64,000 nucleotides of DNA, from positions 1,054,001 to 1,118,000 of the forward strand of contig MU839838.1 of the NCBI GenBank assembly GCA_030411725.1, written 5' to 3'. The DNA comes from Echria macrotheca (taxonomy: Eukaryota; Ascomycota; Sordariomycetes; Sordariales; Schizotheciaceae). Positions 32,136 through 43,279 of this stretch are shown here, in pieces. The position numbers and the translations under genes are program-made. Positions within the stretch are counted from its first letter, which is position 1. Each line of letters starts with the position of its first letter. The notes under the pieces were generated by a model. It was not told where the DNA came from, did no database searches, and worked only from the letters and a program-made list of their open reading frames with translations.

Positions 32136-32927
32136 TGGGATGACGAGATGATGGTCTTGATGTTGGAAGAGATACCCTAATGGCGACGTCCGGGGCTATT
32201 GCCTGATTGTATATCGCTCCATGATGTTGATAAACCGAACAAAAATTTGATGATGAGACATGTCGTTCAGTGAATGCTGTCGTGGAACGTCCGCTTGGAC
32301 GGTGGCGCACCCATACCGAGGTTTCATCACAGGCGCCGTGCGGACGGCATGGTGGACGCGTGGGAGGCGCGTGGAGACAGGGATGCCGAAAGCCACTGTC
32401 GATCTGCGCCGCGCGGCGACATCACGACCGCCAAGAAATGTTTCCCATTTTGGTCTGCCCTAATTAGATCTGTGGTGTGCGGATCGCAGGAGCTCGATGA
32501 TACCGCTGGGAATGAAGAAACTGTATGGGACGCGAGACGACACTGTTGGGCTGACTAGGTACCCTACGCCCCAACTACGTCGACATGTGAGCAATGGCCA
32601 ATTCCTGAACGCAAGGAAACAAGTTGCTAAATTAGTGAAGCAGTTGTCCTTTAACCAAAAAGTAGTGAACTGTGCACAGCGGGAATAGGTCCTAGTCAAC
32701 CGTCCCGAAACTACAACTAACCACCTGAAGTATAACCGACCATGCCTAGACAGTCAAATCAGGGAACGTGGGTGGGTTACTCTCCAGAGCAAGATCGCAC
32801 TTCAATTGAGCTCAACCCGACTACTCTTCATCCCAAGCCATCCCCGTCAGACCTTCGGCCTCGACTCAACAGAGTCCAGAGGTAACACACTCAAGCCACC
32901 AACCCCAATGTCAACGTCCAGCCCCAT
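32136..32927. other. Convergent 3' intergenic region
   Basis: Between the stops of the PTH11-like gene and the DUF1993 gene. No gene or repeat recognised. Confidence 0.5.
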
Positions 32928-33536
32928 CTACGCCTTCTCTTCCTGCTTGGGGATATTATTCCCCTCCAAAAACGGCCCCAGATAAACTTTCTTCCCTAGC
33001 GGAACGCCCTCCCTCCGCAGGATCCCATACGCCGTCACGACATGGAAGAAGATATTCGGCAGCGCGACGCCCATGGCCATCCCCACCGCGTTCGACCGGA
33101 ACGGCGTGTCCCCGCCGATCATGATCTCCATCATTTTCGTTTCGTCGTCGTCGTCGTCGGCGCCCGACGTCCCGACCTCCAGATCGTCTGGTCGGATGGC
33201 CCGTAGGGTGGTGAGGGTCTTGTCGACCACCGAGAAGAGGTCGGCCAGGGTGGTCGAGGGGTTGAGGTGGTCCTGCGGTTCGAACGGGGAGGAGGCGAAG
33301 AGGTGGGGCGCGACGCGCGAGGCGAAGAGGAGGGCTGTGTTGGAGGCGATTATTATCTGGGAGTGGAGGGGGTACATGTCCGGGGTTAGACGGGCGGATG
33401 GAAGGGACGAAATGGAGGAGGCCGGGAGGTGGGATTGGGCTTGGGTGAGGAGGGTGTGGAGGAGGTTGAAGGAGCGGATGTAGATGTTTATCGTTGTGTT
33501 GTAGAGGGTTAGGGATGTCGTGCTGGGAGTAGACAT
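32928..33536 (-). CDS. DUF1993 family protein (DinB-like helical fold)
   Basis: 202 aa, single exon. Reads SLTLYNTTINIYIRSFNLLH, then SARLTPDMYPLHSQIIIASN and a C-terminal AMGVALPNIFFHVVTAYGIL..GVPLGKKVYLG, which is the DUF1993 pattern (Met-Tyr-Pro-Leu, FFHxVTAYxILR, GVPLGKxDYLG). Family members fold as a four-helix bundle related to DinB and are common in fungi and bacteria; the biochemical role is not known. An acidic run (DDDDD at about 130) interrupts the middle. A TATA box sits 115 bases upstream on the minus strand. Confidence 0.85.
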   Translation of the reverse strand: MSTPSTTSLTLYNTTINIYIRSFNLLHTLLTQAQSHLPASSISSLPSARLTPDMYPLHSQIIIASNTALLFASRVAPHLFASSPFEPQDHLNPSTTLADLFSVVDKTLTTLRAIRPDDLEVGTSGADDDDDETKMMEIMIGGDTPFRSNAVGMAMGVALPNIFFHVVTAYGILRREGVPLGKKVYLGPFLEGNNIPKQEEKA

Positions 33537-34227
33537 CGTGTCGGTTGGGTTGGTTTGAGGTGTTGATTGTGGAGGCTTTGTTGTCCTTGATGGGTTCTGG
33601 CTGTTGTCGGTTGTAGGATAACACAGGGCAAGATGGGAAGAGGAGCAGCTCTTTATAGTTGAAGGACTTGGGATGATGCTCTGGTCTTCACCGTGGTGTA
33701 CATGTCAAGATGTGATCTATACTGAGACAGAAGACAACGAACCAACAACCTGCCAACAACGCCGTCTGCAATGAGAGTCTAAGTGGAATTCTCGGTTTCC
33801 TATTGGACCGTCGTGTTGCACACCGGCACAACTCGAGGCCTGGACCTCGGCTCGGCATTCGCGTTGACCCGACAGTCAGCATCACCAACAGTCCGTCGGC
33901 TGAATAATACAACAAGGCTGTTTGCGATGGGACCAGGAAGAACCCTATCAGCAAACAGCGACGAATTGTCAGTCAAACCAACATTGGGATAATCCAGATT
34001 TGTCATCTCTTCGCGAGCTGATTGGTGTGCTTGAGCGCGCTGAGGAATACAGATTGGCTGGCTGTCGGAGACTCCCGTTTCGGATCCTCCCTGACCGCCG
34101 CATCCAAGCGATTGCCGAAATCTTGACGGAAGTTCTCTCTCGGCTTCATAACGCCCGTCTTTTGACTATACATGTATATGTTGACAGACACAGGAAACTC
34201 ATGACAAAATCCAACTGGCAGTGTGTC
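33537..34227. other. Intergenic region
   Basis: Promoter of the DUF1993 gene on its left; 3' flank of the DUF1479 gene on its right. Nothing else seen. Confidence 0.5.
33651..33657 (-). promoter_or_regulatory. TATA box of the DUF1993 gene
   Basis: TATAAAG on the minus strand, 115 bases before the ATG at 33536. Confidence 0.5.
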
Positions 34228-35909
34228 TTAAAACCCCAAAACAGCGTTCGCTCGGTTGATGGCTTCTCTGCCCCCAGCGGTCTCCCCATCCCTTACTGCC
34301 AGTTTCCCAAGACCCATTGACTGTATGCCCGCGGGGTCACAGCATCGGACAACATGTTCCACCGTTGGTCGTCCAACATGCTCCGACTCCCCCTTTCCAC
34401 CGGGGAAGTCGGGCGCCGGGAGCCCGTGGATGAAAGCATCCCGCTGCCGAGCAACATACTTGGCACTCGCCTCGGTCGTCGGGCAAACCGGAATGTACAG
34501 AACACTCGAGTCCGACTTCCCACTGTGTGTTCTGTCTACCGCGTGTATAGCTCAAGGAGGGTCAGCATCGGGTGAGTCTTCAAATCAAAAACAGGACGGA
34601 ACGCTCGCCGGCTCCCGGTGTTACGGATCACAGGGGATACTTACTATCACAGTGCCACACGACATAGTCGCCTGGTTTTACCTGGGGAATATTCACCATG
34701 GTCCTCTCAAGCTCGAGGTGCGGGTGCAGTCCATCGGGGAACTCTTGTCCGTGTCCCGGCGTGGCCCCGGGGATATCGCTGGTCATATCATCGCCGGAAG
34801 TAAACACCCAGTTGTCGGCATCAAGATACTTCCGCTTGTCTCCTAGTTCCTTAACGTCCCGGATCGGGCGGAAGAATGGGCGGAGGAGGGAGTACACCGT
34901 GGCTTCCTTTGCGAGAGGGTTGACTTGCAACGTTCCCTCGCCCGGTCCCACCCGGCTCATGGACAGCCAGCCCTGCCACATGCGGAACATGCTGCAGCTG
35001 CCCAGGCCGCCGTAAAGGTCTGTCACGGCGTGCACGCGGCTGCTCGCATCGAAGGGGTCGTATGATTCCCACTCGCCGCGGAAGACGGCGTCGTACACGC
35101 CGCTGCGGCCGTATCCGTCCTTCTCCCAGCGCTCCGTGCTCCCGCCGTCCTGGTGCGGGCCGAGTGCGAATTTGGCGTCGCCTGGCTGTCGGATGCGGAG
35201 GCGGTCGGCGTATGATAACGGCGTGTGGAGTGAGACGGGTGAATTTGGATCTGATGTCCGCCAGAGGGAAGTCATGAGGGCTATTTGGGTTCGGAGCATG
35301 GATGGATGAAAGCGGGCACGTAGTTGAGGTGAGGACCAGTACAGTTCGATGACTTGTGGGTTCTCGGCGGGAAAGCCTGTCTCTGTCAATGACAACGCTC
35401 AGTCGAAAAGCTTAGGGGACTGACTCACCTCGCGTCTGGGGGTTTCTTCGGACGTATTCTTCAATCTCAAACTTGTATGCCCGAGCTTCATCTTCAGGAA
35501 TGACTCCACGGACGACAGCGACGCCTCGCTTCTTGATCTCAGTGGCATTATCCCTGAGATCCTCGTCGAGACGGTCGAATCTCACCTCAGGGACGATTGT
35601 AGGGCCCCGCTGGGATATGAGCTCGTTCTCCTGCCTCAAAACAGAAAGAAGGCGTTTCCATCCGCGAATGACAGCGCCTTCATGACCGGCCACGAGTTGG
35701 AGTTTGAGTTGGCGGAAACGGTCGGGCAGTGGTTCAGCCTTTTTACCAGAAAGAGAAGCGAACGAGTCCGAGATATCGCCCTCACGCTTCGTCACGCCAC
35801 CCATATGGCCCATGCTGGTGGCCGCCGCTGCGACCCCGCGAATCTGACATGAGCCGACTAATGGGCTCCGAAGCCCGTGGAGTGAGGGCGTGATGAGATA
35901 CCGGTACAT
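34228..35909 (-). CDS. DUF1479 protein, putative Fe(II)/2-oxoglutarate-type oxygenase
   Basis: Model complement(join(34228..34550, 34645..35382, 35429..35909)), 513 aa. Introns 35383..35428 (46 bp, GTGAGT-CAG) and 34551..34644 (94 bp, GTAAGT-GAG) restore phase; the joins give NPQTRETGFPAENPQVIELY and VWHCDTIHAVDRTHSG. Conserved core: KRRGVAVVRGVIPEDEARAY, LGPHQDGGSTERW with a His-x-Asp metal pair, GDYVVWHCDTIHAVD with the distal His, and VLYIPVCPTTEASAKYVARQ near the C-terminus. This is the jelly-roll arrangement of 2-oxoglutarate oxygenases, though substrates of DUF1479 enzymes are unknown. The first ~35 residues (MYRYLITPSLHGLRSPLVGS) lack acidic residues and contain Arg, so a mitochondrial presequence is possible; a start at Met33 is the alternative. 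Confidence 0.85.
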
Positions 35910-36586
35910 GTCGATGTCAACTTGGGGATAAGAGAAGGGGTCGAATGCGCATAATTCTCAAGACATACAGCACGACGAGCATCCATCTCTAAATGCAAGA
36001 CTTGTGCTCACATTAATACTCCCATTGTCCAACAAGCACGACGGCACCAAGCTTCGACTGAAGTGTCCTGTGTGAAAGACGGAGATTCCCAATCCGGACT
36101 AGCCGAATATCTTGGCCATCGACGTCATCAGTTTTGCTCGCCACATGACAAGGAGGCACGGAGGAAACACATTCAGCCCAAACGTCGACCACAATAAGAG
36201 TATCGCCAAAAGTATTGGGGAGATCAAATTCATTGGGGCGAATTTGGACGGTTTTTGTCATCATTTTGGATGACTTGCTCGCAAAAGTGAAGTGGAATTG
36301 GCAAGAGCGACAGACGGCCGAAGGGCACACAAGCTTGGCAGGTTGGCAGGTCAGATGAGCGGAGAAGCCGAAATCGGGAAAGTCCGACGCACAACTGCCC
36401 TCTTCCTTCAGACTCATCGCAATTGACTGCACACCAATCCGTTCGCTGGAAAAAATACGAGATCACGTTGGGATTCAATTGTCTCCACGTCCGCGTTTCA
36501 AATACCCCAGGGGATAGCCCGTCGCGCCGTCGGTATTGCCGCATTCAACTTCAACACTCTCCGTCGCCCTCGGCGCAATACCAACA
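35910..36586. other. Divergent promoter between DUF1479 gene and transcription factor gene
   Basis: The two flanking genes are transcribed away from each other. A minus-strand frame at 36013-36432 is open but unsupported. A CT/CA-rich leader precedes the ATG at 36587. Confidence 0.5.
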
Positions 36587-39003
36587 ATGGCCGGCCAGAA
36601 GTCTACCGCCCCACAGGCGATGGCAGCTGTCAAATTCGTCCAACAAGATGCCGCTGGCCTCCCCGTCAAACGACGGCAGGTTCAGCAAGCTTGCGAGTCG
36701 TGCAAACGCCGAAAGGTACGCTGTCTTCGGCGTTCGTGTCGAGTCAATGGTGGCCCGCTGACTTGTTGGTGAACGACAGAAACGATGTGAGCACACACAA
36801 GAACACGACGTAATGGATGCCTCGGATGCCGCGGCCCAGCTTCTCCAGTTCCATGCCCAAGCTGAGGCCGTCTCTCCAGCCGGAACCTCATCTGGAACTT
36901 CATCTACAGCGGTCCCCAGCCCAGACACCCGCCACGCCAAGCTTGATCGCGCCGCTCCCTTTCTCAGCGACCTCAACCCGGAGGGCGTCTTTGTCGAGGC
37001 CACCATGACCGAGGTCTCCAAGATTGCCCCTGTCGAAGCCGAAGGTGATGCGCGCCTTGGAATCTGGGGGACTTCAGATGCCGACACGGTTGACAAGGGG
37101 CCTCAAGACAGTTTGGCTTCACGTGCCCCTGTTCAAACCCAGGATCTGGAGCGCGCACCCCATCTCGTACTCCCTACCGACGGAGGTTCAAGAAAGATCA
37201 TATCCGTCGCCGACGCCATGGCGTTTGCCAAGTACGCCGCTGAAGCCTTTGTCCAGGAACTTTCCTCAGTGGTACGCCCCTCCGACTCGGATTGGATCGC
37301 ACTCAAGAGGATATACATGCGGAAGATCTGCCCCATATTCCCCATTTTCGAGGCCCACACACTTGACGGATTGGCATCGCAAGAGCCATCATTGGTCAAA
37401 GATCTTATCAAGGCATCGGTCTGTCTTGCTGCTGCTAGCGACCGCGATGCGCCGGAGCACCTGTTCCTTCGGAATCCTGTAACCGGGCCATGGGATCGTC
37501 AAACCAAGTTAGTATCCTACTCAGAATACAGCCAAACCCTTGTGAACTTCATCAAGGAAGGCGTCAGAATGCTACCTACCAAAGAGTCGGTCCAGCTCGT
37601 CAACAAGATCCGCATCATGGCCTTGACGTGCATCTACTGGCAGCCGGAACCGAGTTCGCGCACCGAACCATTGGACTTCTACGCTTGTCTTGCCAGTATG
37701 GTACATACTTATGGGATCCATCTCAAGGAAATGGTCGATACCAATGAGCCGAATTCCGAGGGGATCGGTCGGGGTGATGTTGGTCGGCTGTTCAGATGCC
37801 TGTATGCCATCGACCGCCTGACATCGGCTTTGTCAGGGAGGCCACTCATGTTCCACAACTATGACTTGTTGATGATTCCACAATCCGACAAGAACGACTC
37901 ACCTAGCTTCAAGCTGTTTATGTCCATCATCATGTTGCTTGATAAAACGATTAACCTATACCGGCCCCATGCAAAGGAGGACCACATCGATGTCCCAGTG
38001 CTGGAGCGGCTTATCCTGGATGCCGGTGCCCTTTATGAGCCGGATGGAATACTCGGTATGCTCTACTTTTCTTCGCACCGTGTCCTCCGCTAAAATCATT
38101 TCGTTATTAGCCACATTGGAGATTCTTTACCATGCAGTTTGCGTCACGTCAGTTCGGATGCCCCGAGACAGATTCAAGACATCACCGCAAATGGATGCCG
38201 TGTCTGGTGTTACATATAGTCATCTCCCGCCAAGTATCCTCAATGCACGGCGGTCGCACTCGTCCGATCGGATATTCGATATCGTCAAGGAAGGGGAGCG
38301 CTATACACTCAGCCCAATGCCATTCATACCCTACGCGCTTGCACTTTCACTGACTACCGCGTATCGAAAATGGCGATTCAGCCGCACACCGATGTTTCGG
38401 GTACGTGGCAAGGAGAATTTCAGAGAGATTCTCCCGCTGCTCAAGGAACTGGGCAAAGTGTGGACAAGTGCGCGGATCAATAGCAACCTGGGAGAGATGG
38501 TAATGGCTCATGTGGGCCAAGCCGAACACAATATCAAGTGCAAAGCGGGCACTGCTGGCCGGAAACCACAAGCAGCAGTCTCAAGACCAACACAACGAAG
38601 AGCACAAAAGCTGCACCGGCGAGGTCTAAGCAAGCAGAGCATGGACACCGAATCGACAGAAGTCCCAACACCCATCAGACAAGAGCAACCGACCCCCGCA
38701 TCAGGGACAAGCGCTTCAGCCGACCAGAGCCCAGAAATTCCACAAAATGCTTCCCTCATCTTTGACCCGCTTCATAACTCCGGCGTTCCCCTGAATGTCG
38801 ACTTCTTGAATGACGGAAATTTTGGCGGAGGTTCCCTGGGAGGTAATGACTCATTGGACCATTTCCTGACGGGGATGGATATGGATGATACGGCATTTCA
38901 GTCTTGGTCGCTTACGGACACGGTCGACTCCTGTTTCGTGAGCAACCTGGACCCAGGCTGTCCCTTCTCATGGCCCGAGTATTCGAACGGATATCAGACT
39001 TGA
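36587..39003 (+). CDS. Fungal zinc-cluster transcription factor with incomplete visible cluster
   Basis: Model join(36587..36715, 36780..38055, 38111..39003), 765 aa. Intron 1 (64 bp) splits the DNA-binding region: ...KRRQVQQACESCKRRK, then KRCEHTQEHDVMDASDAAAQ. Only C-x2-C-x6-C plus a following His are visible; the second half of a Zn2Cys6 cluster (three more Cys) is absent. Residues about 150-430 are the fungal_trans middle region (IYMRKICPIFPIFEAHTLDG, IRIMALTCIYWQPEPSSRTE, VGRLFRCLYAIDRLTSALSG), and intron 2 (55 bp, GTATGC-TAG) lies after it. The C-terminus is Asp/Gly-rich and acidic (NDSLDHFLTGMDMDD), a likely activation domain. The arrangement recalls the FarB/CTF1-like group, where a similar short Cys-rich start occurs. 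Nuclear regulator; targets unknown. Confidence 0.85.
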
Positions 39004-39119
39004 CTCCCCGATGTGCAACGAAACCGGGGTATCTAGACATGGATTCAACTATCTACATGCAATAAACGAATTTGCTATGTACATGGCCCCATCTACGCCG
39101 TGCGGTCCGAAACGGGATC

Positions 39120-40080
39120 TTAAGCCCCATCCGATGATTTGGGCGCCTCAGATACGGCGTCTCGCTTGCAGGTCTGCATCCGATAAAAGCCGAGGCGGAA
39201 GTACAGGACGAGTGCGATATACTCGGGAAGGAGCGCCATGAGGGCGAACAGAACGGCGGAGCCAAACAGCGAGCTCCATATCGTATTCAAGATACCATGC
39301 GCCCTGACTTCAAACACGGCGACGAGACCATACGCTGTTCGTACAAACAAAGGGATGATGGCAAGGAGAAGATACTTGAGGTACTGTTGATATCTGGTGA
39401 TTAGTCTCGGCTTCAATACCAGCAAGACAAGGTACTCACAGTCTCATCGCCGGCTCGGATCCGGTCGCGTTTGCCGAAGTATAAGACCAGACACAGGGCG
39501 GCCAGGGCGACAAGAACGGCGGCAAACTGGACGTAGGCCACGATGGAGAGAGTCGACCCCGTACTTGAGGTGCCTGTCTGACCCGAAAACCCGCCGGCGG
39601 TACTCAGCAGGGCGATGGCGGCGATAATATTCCACCGAACCAATCTGAGGAACTTGGGTACCCATCGTTCGTTCTTGAAGTTGTCCTGAAGACTGTTTTA
39701 TTCCCGGGTGTCAGATCGGTCAGATATTGCCCCGGGTTTTCGGGCCACTCACATGAGACGGACGATGGCGCTGAAGGTGGTGATCAGGGGAATCAGGCCG
39801 ATATTCAGCAACACGATGGTGGCGATGATGATGCCGATATTCCCTTGATTTTGCTCTTCGACGATGGTCAAGATGCCACCTGCAAGCCGGACTGCGATGG
39901 AGTTAGCCGGCGTTTTCTCTGGGGCCGTCGGCAGGTCGTACTCAGGGTGAAGGGCACGGCGGGGTACCAGGCCATGCGCGGGCCATATTTCCAGTTGCGG
40001 ATGCAGAGGTACAGGGCCACTGGGACGGCCGGGACATAGAAGACAATCTGGGCAATGGCGGCTGCCGTGTGCGGATTCAT
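39120..40080 (-). CDS. Multi-pass fungal membrane protein
   Basis: Model complement(join(39120..39383, 39440..39692, 39753..39891, 39942..40080)), 264 aa, with three short introns (56, 60, 50 bp) all in phase. About seven hydrophobic helices: IAQIVFYVPAVPVALYLCI, AGGILTIVEEQN (weak), NIGIIIATIVLLNIGLIPLI, WNIIAAIALLSTAGGF, VAYVQFAAVLVALAALCLVL, YLKYLLLAIIPLFVRTAYGL, LFALMALLPEYIALVLYFRL. A conserved-looking charged loop precedes helix 4 (QDNFKNERWVPKFLRLVRW). The pattern fits an uncharacterised fungal family with seven helices (DUF7702-like; RTA1-like proteins are an alternative). Function unknown. It converges with the transcription-factor gene, with 116 bases between stops. Confidence 0.8.
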
Positions 40081-41592
40081 GGTTCCAGCAATCTCGACCA
40101 ACAAATACCGAAAAGGGAGTGAGGAAGTAGTAGATTGATGTCCAGGCGCGTCAGGCAAGACGACGGCGCGATGCGGGAGGCACACTTCTTATTATACACA
40201 TCTCTTGGCAAAGCTTATCCCAACCCGGCAAGGCGGCACCGCCCCACGGCCCAGTGTTCTCTCGCGGATTCTCGCCAGAAACGGCATGGCGTATCTGCCC
40301 ACCACCCCCTGTCTGACTAACAGCTGCATTTTAGCGACGTCTACGCCAACGCGGAGTGGCCGAGCGGTGGAATTGCGTTTCAGCTCGCAACACGGCCACT
40401 TCCGATCTCGGGAAACTTTGACTCGATGCAAGTGGCCTGAAGATACAGCAAAGGGGACGTATTATAATCTGGAATACTGATCTTCGTGTGCTTTGTCTCG
40501 GTTCTGTGCGGGATCCCAGAAAGTTTGGGGCTGCTGGTCAATGTAGAGGAGGAAGAACGCTGGGTAAGGGTTTTAGCGCTTCAACCTCACTAAGAGCCGC
40601 TGGGCATGGTTGCTAGTGATTCGCTTAATGTCCGCTAGAAAATTTTTCGTGAAACGTGACAGCAGCGCCCTCGTTAACCTTCTGTTAGGTAGCCATGCGC
40701 TAACCATTTCTGTTCAAAATCATGATCCTGCGGAACGGCCAAGAAATGATGCATTTCTGTGCTTCAGGGGGAAGACTCCGGCCACCTGGAAAATATTCTC
40801 ATCTCTTCCCGCCCCTGGTGACGTTGCAGGATCTGCCGAAGGATACGCAGCCCTACCGGTTCCAGCGCGTATACTCCTCTAGGCACCTGCAAGCCCTGCG
40901 GCTGGGGTTACTCTCGGTTTCTTGTCTGGATCTCTCAATGATCGGCGGTAAACGCCGAGGCAGTAACGCAGCATGCACCAATGGCAGGCAATTCTTCTTT
41001 TCACCGTCTGCGTGGTAACCAAACACATGGCATGGCACCATGGACAATCGGTAAATCGGCATCTTGTTCATCACTGTTCGGTTTAGGGATCGGGAGGATA
41101 GGGCCTACGCGTAATGCTTAAGCATAAGACGGGGGGAGTTTTGGGCCGATTGGGAGGGGAGTTTTTGTTGATTGGCATGTAGGTAGGGATCTTGAGAGGT
41201 TGTATGATTGCCCCTTTTTTGGCTTTGCAAAACAAAGACTTTGGCTTCGAGGTTGGAGGTTGTTTTGGGTCATTATTGTTGTTGTCTCGATGTTACTCGA
41301 ATTCGAACCGCTTGTTTGCCGTCAGGTAAGCCACCACCCCTCGCACGTATTAAGCCCACCGGTCTGAAATTAAAGCTCTTGGTACGCGATTGGGCACAAA
41401 CAAGCCCTCTTAATAATCTGTACGTCCCACATATCTGTTATAAGACCGGTGGGCCGGCCACAGCTAGTTACGCGTACATGCATGACTAGGTACCTATCTA
41501 GCTTGTGCAGATGTAGCTAGGTACATGTATTTTACAGACGAATTATGACAAGGAGAATTCCAGCGCCAGAATGCTAGAATGATGATTCCGTT
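40081..41592. other. Gene-free region with inverted repeat
   Basis: 1.5 kb without a supported gene. A perfect 12-base inverted repeat is present (41354-41365 GCCCACCGGTCT and 41443-41454 AGACCGGTGGGC), and just after it a second palindromic stretch made of AGGTACCTATCTAGCT and AGCTAGGTACAT. These may be remains of a small non-autonomous element. Confidence 0.5.
41354..41454. repeat. Inverted repeat, 12-bp arms, 77-bp spacer
   Basis: GCCCACCGGTCT at 41354-41365 and its exact reverse complement at 41443-41454. No coding capacity between the arms. Confidence 0.75.
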
Positions 41593-42008
41593 CTAGCAAG
41601 CCCTGCCGTTTCTGTCGATATGCTTGGTGGTAACGTGATTGCCGTTGCTATCAATGAACTCGACCGTCAAATGCTCGGGCGCCTTTGGGTCGGTTCCGCC
41701 TTTGTGCCATGACTTTCCTCCACTATAACAGTCGAGTGAGTTGTTAGCATGGCAATGTCTGCTGTGTAGGTAGGGTAGGTATCGGATGGCTGGCACGTCT
41801 GGTCTGGTGATGAAATACAGGAGGGGGATTTTGTTGAATATGAGATAGAGAAGATGACTTACAGCTTTTTAGGAAGGCACTTGACAACAGCGGAACTCAG
41901 GTCCCTAGAGTCGGAGTAGGAGTATGTGACCACGGCGATCTCGGCCGAGGGGCTTCGGACAAGTTCGTTGGTGAAGGACACATCGTTGGAGGGATCGGCG
42001 ACAACCAT
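41593..42008 (-). CDS. Small hypothetical protein, 91 aa
   Basis: Model complement(join(41593..41722, 41863..42008)). Intron 140 bp (GTAAGT-TAG) joins VVKCLPKKL to GGKSWHKGGTDPKAPEHLTV in frame and ends DRNGRAC. No signal peptide or membrane segment. Starts MVVADPSNDVSFTNELVRSP. The mix of beta-prone stretches (AEIAVVTYSYS, HLTVEFIDSNGNHVTTKHID) suggests a small folded domain with two Cys at conserved-looking positions. I do not recognise the family. The neat splice phase and normal composition favour a real gene. Confidence 0.6.
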
Positions 42009-43279
42009 TCTGATTAGTGTAGGAGATATCTCTTCGAAACGAAAGAGAGTGTGGTGGCGAGAGTCTGATAGAATTGTAGAGGAGGCTAGAGTTGTGTTGT
42101 TGCCGTGGAAGTCATTATGAGAACTCGCTCATTTTGCAGGCGCGAGGCATCTATTTATCTCTACCATGGAGCTCGATGTCTGGCTGGAGATGGTGGTGAC
42201 AGTCAATGATCCGATTAGAGGATACCCCAGTACCTCGCGGCATATGTCCTGGTCACGACTCCGTGCCAACTTGTCGAGAATTGACGCGCGGTTACCATCT
42301 CATCTGCATTGCCGGTCTAGTTTGCGTTAAGCTGGACGTCTTCTTTTCCCCATGTTAGCATGTGCCCAGGAGGGCGAGATGTTGGTTGAACCCTGACCCT
42401 GGCGCCTCTGCCACATTACCTGCATCTAACTAGGATCAGTGTTTCTGATCATCTTTCGAGGCATAATTATCTGGCTCTCAGAGCTTGTGAGTGATGATTG
42501 TTGGCCAGCGAGACGAGCCCATCCGGTGGTGTCCTGGCGTTGGCCCACAATGGCGATTCGGACCGCGCGTCTCCTCTATCCGGACGGTCGGAATAAAGCA
42601 TTCAAATGGGAATAGTCACGACCCGACGGAATGGTTCAGGGCGTCTCTGCCAGTCGAACCGCCCGGTTCAGTCTCGTTTGATGTTTTTACGGCCCGAGAG
42701 AATGGTTAAGGCGCCAATTCTTACCCCGCCGTGTTTTATTCTTGACACCAATCCGGCATCCAAAATCTTAGTGGTCTCTTCGACCCGACAGAGTGGTTCA
42801 CCCAGCACTGCCACCTTTCGTAAGCGCCTGGTCGAGCCTGAAAGGCCATCAAGACGAAAAAGGGTCAGTCTCGTGTCTAGAACATGATCATCTAACAAAA
42901 CTTAGCCCCCAAAAGGTCTTGCTCAAAACGGACATTGCAAGACCAAACTCGTCACGGTTGTGACTTCCCGGGCTGTGTGGACTGGCGATGGGAGATATTC
43001 TGTTCTGTTGACCAATCAGATCAATCAGAGAAGCGGCGCCCCAATTTTCCAGTGTGCTTTATCTCTGTCGATAACTGAGATTTCTGCGAAGCGCTGTACG
43101 TTGCCGCTGCGCGTCCAGCCCCTCACCACAATCACCGCTGCCTGGCCCAGCGCCATTGACGCCCCAGCAAATACATAACAGCCCAACCAAAACCAGCACG
43201 GAAATATCTCTTTCACATACTCTGTCACGCGCTCACGCTCTTCCGGGCACATCTCTATTCAAAAACCAGATCCTCGAAC
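42009..43279. other. Promoter region with three copies of a 20-bp motif
   Basis: Divergent promoters of the 91-aa protein and the kinase. It contains three related 20-base direct repeats (42619, 42690, 42781), described separately. No gene supported. Confidence 0.55.
42619..42800 (+). repeat. Three direct copies of CGRCCCGASRGARTGGTTMA
   Basis: 42619-42638 CGACCCGACGGAATGGTTCA, 42690-42709 CGGCCCGAGAGAATGGTTAA and 42781-42800 CGACCCGACAGAGTGGTTCA, 71 and 91 bases apart. Sequence between them also shares short blocks (CAGTCTCGT). They lie 480-660 bases before the kinase ATG. Confidence 0.7.

Noticed and set aside
36013..36432. 139-aa minus-strand open frame, reasonably protein-like from MMTKTVQIRPNEF on
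   Set aside because: Lies wholly in a divergent promoter, no homology recognised, no supporting splice or start context; too weak to call.
42685..42720. tRNA-Leu/Ser D-arm-like string (GAATGGTTAAGGCG)
   Set aside because: No anticodon or T-arm follows at the right distance; it is one copy of the three-copy promoter repeat.
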